Of a DNA stretch of 64,000 nt, positions 62,538 to 64,000 are shown in pieces. Source of the DNA: Bombus terrestris (lineage: Eukaryota > Arthropoda > Insecta > Hymenoptera > Apidae); NCBI RefSeq assembly GCF_910591885.1, contig NC_063269.1, positions 310,001-374,000 on the forward strand, written 5' to 3'. Each line of letters begins with the position of its first letter. Within the stretch, counting starts at the first letter, position 1. The translations under genes and the position numbers were made by a program. The notes under the pieces are model-generated. The model did not search any database. It was not told where the DNA came from and saw only the letters and a program-made list of their open reading frames with translations.

Positions 62538-64000
62538 CTGAAACATGCCCAACGAGCAGATCGATTAGGACGGCCTTCGAAGATAATCGTTTCGACGTTG
62601 TCTAACTTAATCAGAATTCATTTCTAAAGTTTCCGTACTAGCAAATTCGATGCTCGCAAAAAAAATCTACAGAAAGTATCGGAATAAATGTAACCGTGTA
62701 TACCGTATACTCTATGTTGTAAGTACTTTTTACTCGACCGATAGATTTTTGCCTGATTTATATTGTTCCTTTTGTTCGGGAATTATTTTGCTCCAGTAAG
62801 ATTATTCAGAGATTCATAGGTACGTACAGAACGAAACGGCCATTGTTTCGGAGACTTCTAAGAAATTTATCATGTAAATTTTCATCGAATAAACGAACTT
62901 TCAAGTTAATTACTTCTACGTAACTAACTTGTAGAGAATGTACAAAATTAGTTTTACTGGAACCAGAACCCGATTAATCTCGTCTACCAAACAGATCGAG
63001 TCGCGATTCCGTTCGTGTCGACAATTAGATTATTCACCTTGACCTCCTCGAAAGTGCTCCACTCTGCTTCTTACCCAGGCTTCTTTTCTCTGCTGAATTC
63101 TTTCCAGTTACACTCTCGCTTCATCTCCGGGCAATTTCGTCGGCGACGGTAAATCCGTCCGTTTTTAACGAGCGAGTCGTTAAGGGTAAGCCACAGTTTG
63201 TGAAGCTGCACGGAATAAGACGCTAACCTCCCGACCCCCTTTATTCGTTTTGTTCGTTTTTCTTTTTTTTTTTCACGAACCGTCGAGCGGATCGAAGATC
63301 CACTTTCGTTTGGAATTTAATTCAATAACGCCAAGGATTTGTCTGCCTACCGTTCGCGTCGTTGTAAACTTTCACCAAGGTCGTTTCTTTTTCCACGTAG
63401 AAAGCGAAATTAAGTTAAGAGTTTCGAACGACGAATATTATTTTTGTCGCGCGTTAGGGGATGCCACTTTTAATTTACCTTGTGGAAGCTAGACGTTATA
63501 AAGCTATCGTCAGAAAAAATGAAATATCGTTACTCTCGATATGTTGATACGATTTGTTCGTATGTTGTCCTTTGAAACATCGATTATTTATGGAAATATA
63601 GAGAGAAATATTAGACATAGAGTAAATGCGCGATGATACGTAATTTTGAAAAGAGTATCGGAGCACAGAGTGATAAACTGCATCTGCCTACGATGGCGAA
63701 CTACGACGGTATTGAAAAGGGGGGACGGCATTTTGGTGGCGCGATGATAAAGCATATTTATGCTTCTGTAGCATCGTTTTTTTTTTTTTTTATTTCTACC
63801 CAAGGAACATTACTGGCAAAGTTTGATCGTCGAAGCTTGGAGCACCCTATACGGATATACATGTATACGCACGTACACAGATATATACGGTTTTAAAATA
63901 TCCATTTATACGGATATTTTACATTCTTTCATTTAACAAACCCGAACGATTCGTGCTACGTACCGATGTCTTATCGACTTTTTACATGGCTGTAAAATAT
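62538..64000 (-). other. Upstream intron of the NHA-type antiporter (to window edge)
   Basis: There is no recognisable exon on the minus strand here. A G run (62033-62047) lies just on the other side of the exon. The remaining antiporter exons, including the one with the ion-binding aspartates, must lie past 64000. Confidence 0.55.

Overview
The window is nuclear DNA of an insect. It is AT-rich, intron-rich and dense in microsatellites, with many CpG dinucleotides. This composition, together with the two recognisable genes, suggests a hymenopteran, possibly a bee; that placement is inference. There are no operons, ribosome binding sites or CRISPR arrays. Most short open frames are chance.

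Two genes can be built exon by exon, and they converge. (1) Plus strand, 27936-44218: a complete nine-exon Methuselah-like class B/adhesion-type GPCR of 721 residues, best matching the Mth-like 1 type. All eight splice junctions are GT/AG and phase-compatible. It has a signal peptide, an unusually long cysteine-rich ectodomain with three repeats of one cysteine pattern, seven membrane segments and a basic cytoplasmic tail. (2) Minus strand, 62537-49890: the last two coding exons of an SLC9B/NHA-type sodium/proton antiporter, separated by a 12-kb intron. Its 5' exons lie beyond the right edge.

Region by region: 1-27.9 kb has no recognised protein gene. It holds microsatellites, a 40-bp tandem array of inverted CCAAT boxes (6.66-6.84 kb), a run of splice-flanked segments that may be a spliced non-coding RNA (8.2-9.5 kb), a dispersed repeat in opposite orientations at 6.0 and 13.2 kb, a decayed LINE ORF1-like segment (14.6-15.0 kb) and purine-rich low-complexity DNA (20.3-22.4 kb). 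From 27.9 to 44.2 kb lies the receptor gene; its 7.8-kb intron 2 carries a dead mariner transposase fragment and a GGC-rich stretch, and a 95-108-bp direct repeat brackets exon 3. From 44.2 to 49.9 kb is the convergent intergenic spacer, with TGTAAC, 10-bp and ATC/ATT arrays. From 49.9 to 62.5 kb is the antiporter, whose large intron holds a probable 970-bp solo LTR inserted in a TA tract.

The two genes are functionally unrelated as far as the sequence shows: one is a cell-surface peptide or ligand receptor, the other an ion antiporter. The most interesting points are the three-module receptor ectodomain with duplicated exon boundaries, the phased CCAAT array, the possible spliced RNA at 8-9.5 kb, and the recurrence of unrelated 10-bp-period satellites.
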